The notes below the pieces were generated by a model, which saw only the letters and a program-made list of their open reading frames with translations, had not been told where the DNA came from and did no database searches. Below are positions 4,517-5,436 of a stretch of DNA of 5,436 bases, one piece after another. Source of the stretch: Chryseosolibacter sp044507115 (GTDB lineage: Bacteria > Bacteroidota > Bacteroidia > Cytophagales > Cyclobacteriaceae). Positions within the stretch are counted from its first letter, which is position 1, and each line of letters starts with the position of its first letter. A program made the translations under genes and the position numbers. The DNA lies in assembly GCA_044507115.1 (NCBI GenBank), contig JBIQJZ010000243.1:1-5436 (forward strand). Reading direction: 5' to 3'.

Positions 4517-5436
4517 ATGGCGGGGAGATTTGTTTCGATATGGTTCTGTCATTTGACGACAGATGGGCACACTATCCGCGAACCACAATTGGGCAGTATT
4601 CCATTTGTGCTCAAAACTTCTTCCCGCGGAAGGATGATTGTCACCTCCGTGAATGCGGTAGCGAGGAGGAAAGGAATCGAACCCGGTATGGCATTCGCAG
4701 ATGCGAGAGCCATCGTTCCAGATCTGCAGGCAAAAGATGAGCAGCCCGGGCTGTCCGAACAACTTTTACAACGTCTGGCGGAATGGTGTGTACGGTTTAC
4801 TCCAATTGTCGCCATTGATCCACCCGATGGTCTTTTACTTGACGCTACGGGCTGTCCCCACCTGTGGGGAGGAGAGAAGGCATACCTCGACGATATTGTA
4901 AGAAGGCTTGCAACTATCGGATACAATGTGCGGACAGCAATAGCCGATACCGCAGGAGCTGCATGGGCTGTAGCACGTTTTGGTCGTGAATCAATGATAG
5001 TTGAAAGTGGTAAACACGTTGATGCACTGTTACAACTTCCCGGTGAAGCCTTTCGTATCGAGAAGGAAATCGCCGAGAGACTGCACAAACTTGGCCTTCG
5101 CCGGATCGAACAATTCATCACGATACCACGACACGCACTTCTCAGACGGTTTGGGCCCTCACTCCTCAGGCAAATGGATAAGGCGTTTGGAAGAGAACCT
5201 GAATCGCTTAATCCTGTCGAGCCTCCCGAACTTTTCCGGGAAAGATTACAATGTCTAGAGCCTATTGTTACGGCTAAGGGAATCGAGATCGCGTTGCAAG
5301 AACTGCTCAAAGTGCTTTGTTTCCGATTGCAACAAGCGCAATTGGGAATTCGCCGAGCGACATTCAAAGGCTACCGCGTGGATGGAAAGATAGAAGATAT
5401 TCGGATAGGTACGCATCGCCCCAGCTACCATGTCAG
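4517..5436 (+). CDS. imuB: ImuB, catalytically inactive Y-family polymerase homologue (partial, 3' end outside window)
   Basis: The open frame runs from the ATG at 4517 to the window edge, giving 306 residues of a protein that is usually about 500. ImuB resembles Y-family DNA polymerases (DinB) but has lost polymerase activity; it acts as the hub that links ImuA, DnaE2 and the sliding clamp. Here the N-terminal catalytic motif DxDxFFASVE is replaced (VSIWFCHLTTD, residues 6-16), and the SxDE-type second motif is replaced by LLLDATGCPHLWGGE (106-120), a hallmark of ImuB. Other landmarks are SVNAVARRKGIEPGM (44-58), TAIADTAGAAWAVAR (140-154), LPGE (174-177) and LGLRRIEQF (192-200), the last being the helix-hairpin-helix-like part. 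The little-finger region begins around residue 245. The clamp-binding motif and C-terminal ImuA/DnaE2-binding parts would lie beyond the window. It follows imuA by one base. Confidence 0.9.
   Translation, partial: MAGRFVSIWFCHLTTDGHTIREPQLGSIPFVLKTSSRGRMIVTSVNAVARRKGIEPGMAFADARAIVPDLQAKDEQPGLSEQLLQRLAEWCVRFTPIVAIDPPDGLLLDATGCPHLWGGEKAYLDDIVRRLATIGYNVRTAIADTAGAAWAVARFGRESMIVESGKHVDALLQLPGEAFRIEKEIAERLHKLGLRRIEQFITIPRHALLRRFGPSLLRQMDKAFGREPESLNPVEPPELFRERLQCLEPIVTAKGIEIALQELLKVLCFRLQQAQLGIRRATFKGYRVDGKIEDIRIGTHRPSYHV

Noticed and set aside
4549..5367. A 272-codon open frame on the minus strand opposite imuB
   Set aside because: It lies wholly inside the well-supported imuB frame on the other strand. 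Its product is rich in Ser, Arg and Cys with no recognisable domain, as expected of an antisense shadow.

Overview
The window looks like a piece of a Bacteroidota chromosome. The evidence is protein style (a short acyl-CoA desaturase, a DUF4142 lipoprotein with a loose lipobox, a Bacteroidota-type ImuA), start codons without clear Shine-Dalgarno sequences, and a match to the Bacteroidota -7 promoter element (TAnnTTTG) before imuA. Base composition is close to balanced. The order cannot be fixed from sequence alone; Chitinophagales or Cytophagales would fit. No rRNA, tRNA, CRISPR array, transposase or insertion sequence is visible.

Left part (1-2342): two integral-membrane, histidine-box di-iron enzymes on the + strand. 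The first is an acyl-CoA desaturase (68-835), closed by a strong intrinsic terminator (857-889). After a 439-base gap with palindromes but no convincing gene comes a sterol desaturase/fatty acid hydroxylase superfamily enzyme (1275-2285). Both probably modify membrane lipids, but the terminator makes them separate transcription units.

Middle part (2343-3783): a DUF4142 lipoprotein (2343-2915) on the + strand meets, tail to tail with two bases between stop codons, a minus-strand gene for a small, very polar protein of about 97 residues (2918-3211). Upstream of that, also on the minus strand, is a 47-residue, very basic protein with one C-terminal membrane helix (3371-3514), easily missed because of its size. 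A 269-base AT-rich divergent intergenic region (3515-3783) separates it from the mutagenesis genes and holds short dispersed repeats and a phased array of TTAGTA half-sites.

Right part (3784-5436): imuA and imuB, one base apart, the first two genes of the SOS-type mutagenesis cassette. ImuB is a Y-family polymerase homologue without catalytic residues, and ImuA is a RecA-like partner. They normally work with the error-prone polymerase DnaE2, whose gene may lie just beyond the right edge. imuB runs off the window after 306 codons. The most interesting point is the half-site array directly over the imuA promoter, a plausible damage-response operator of a type I cannot name.
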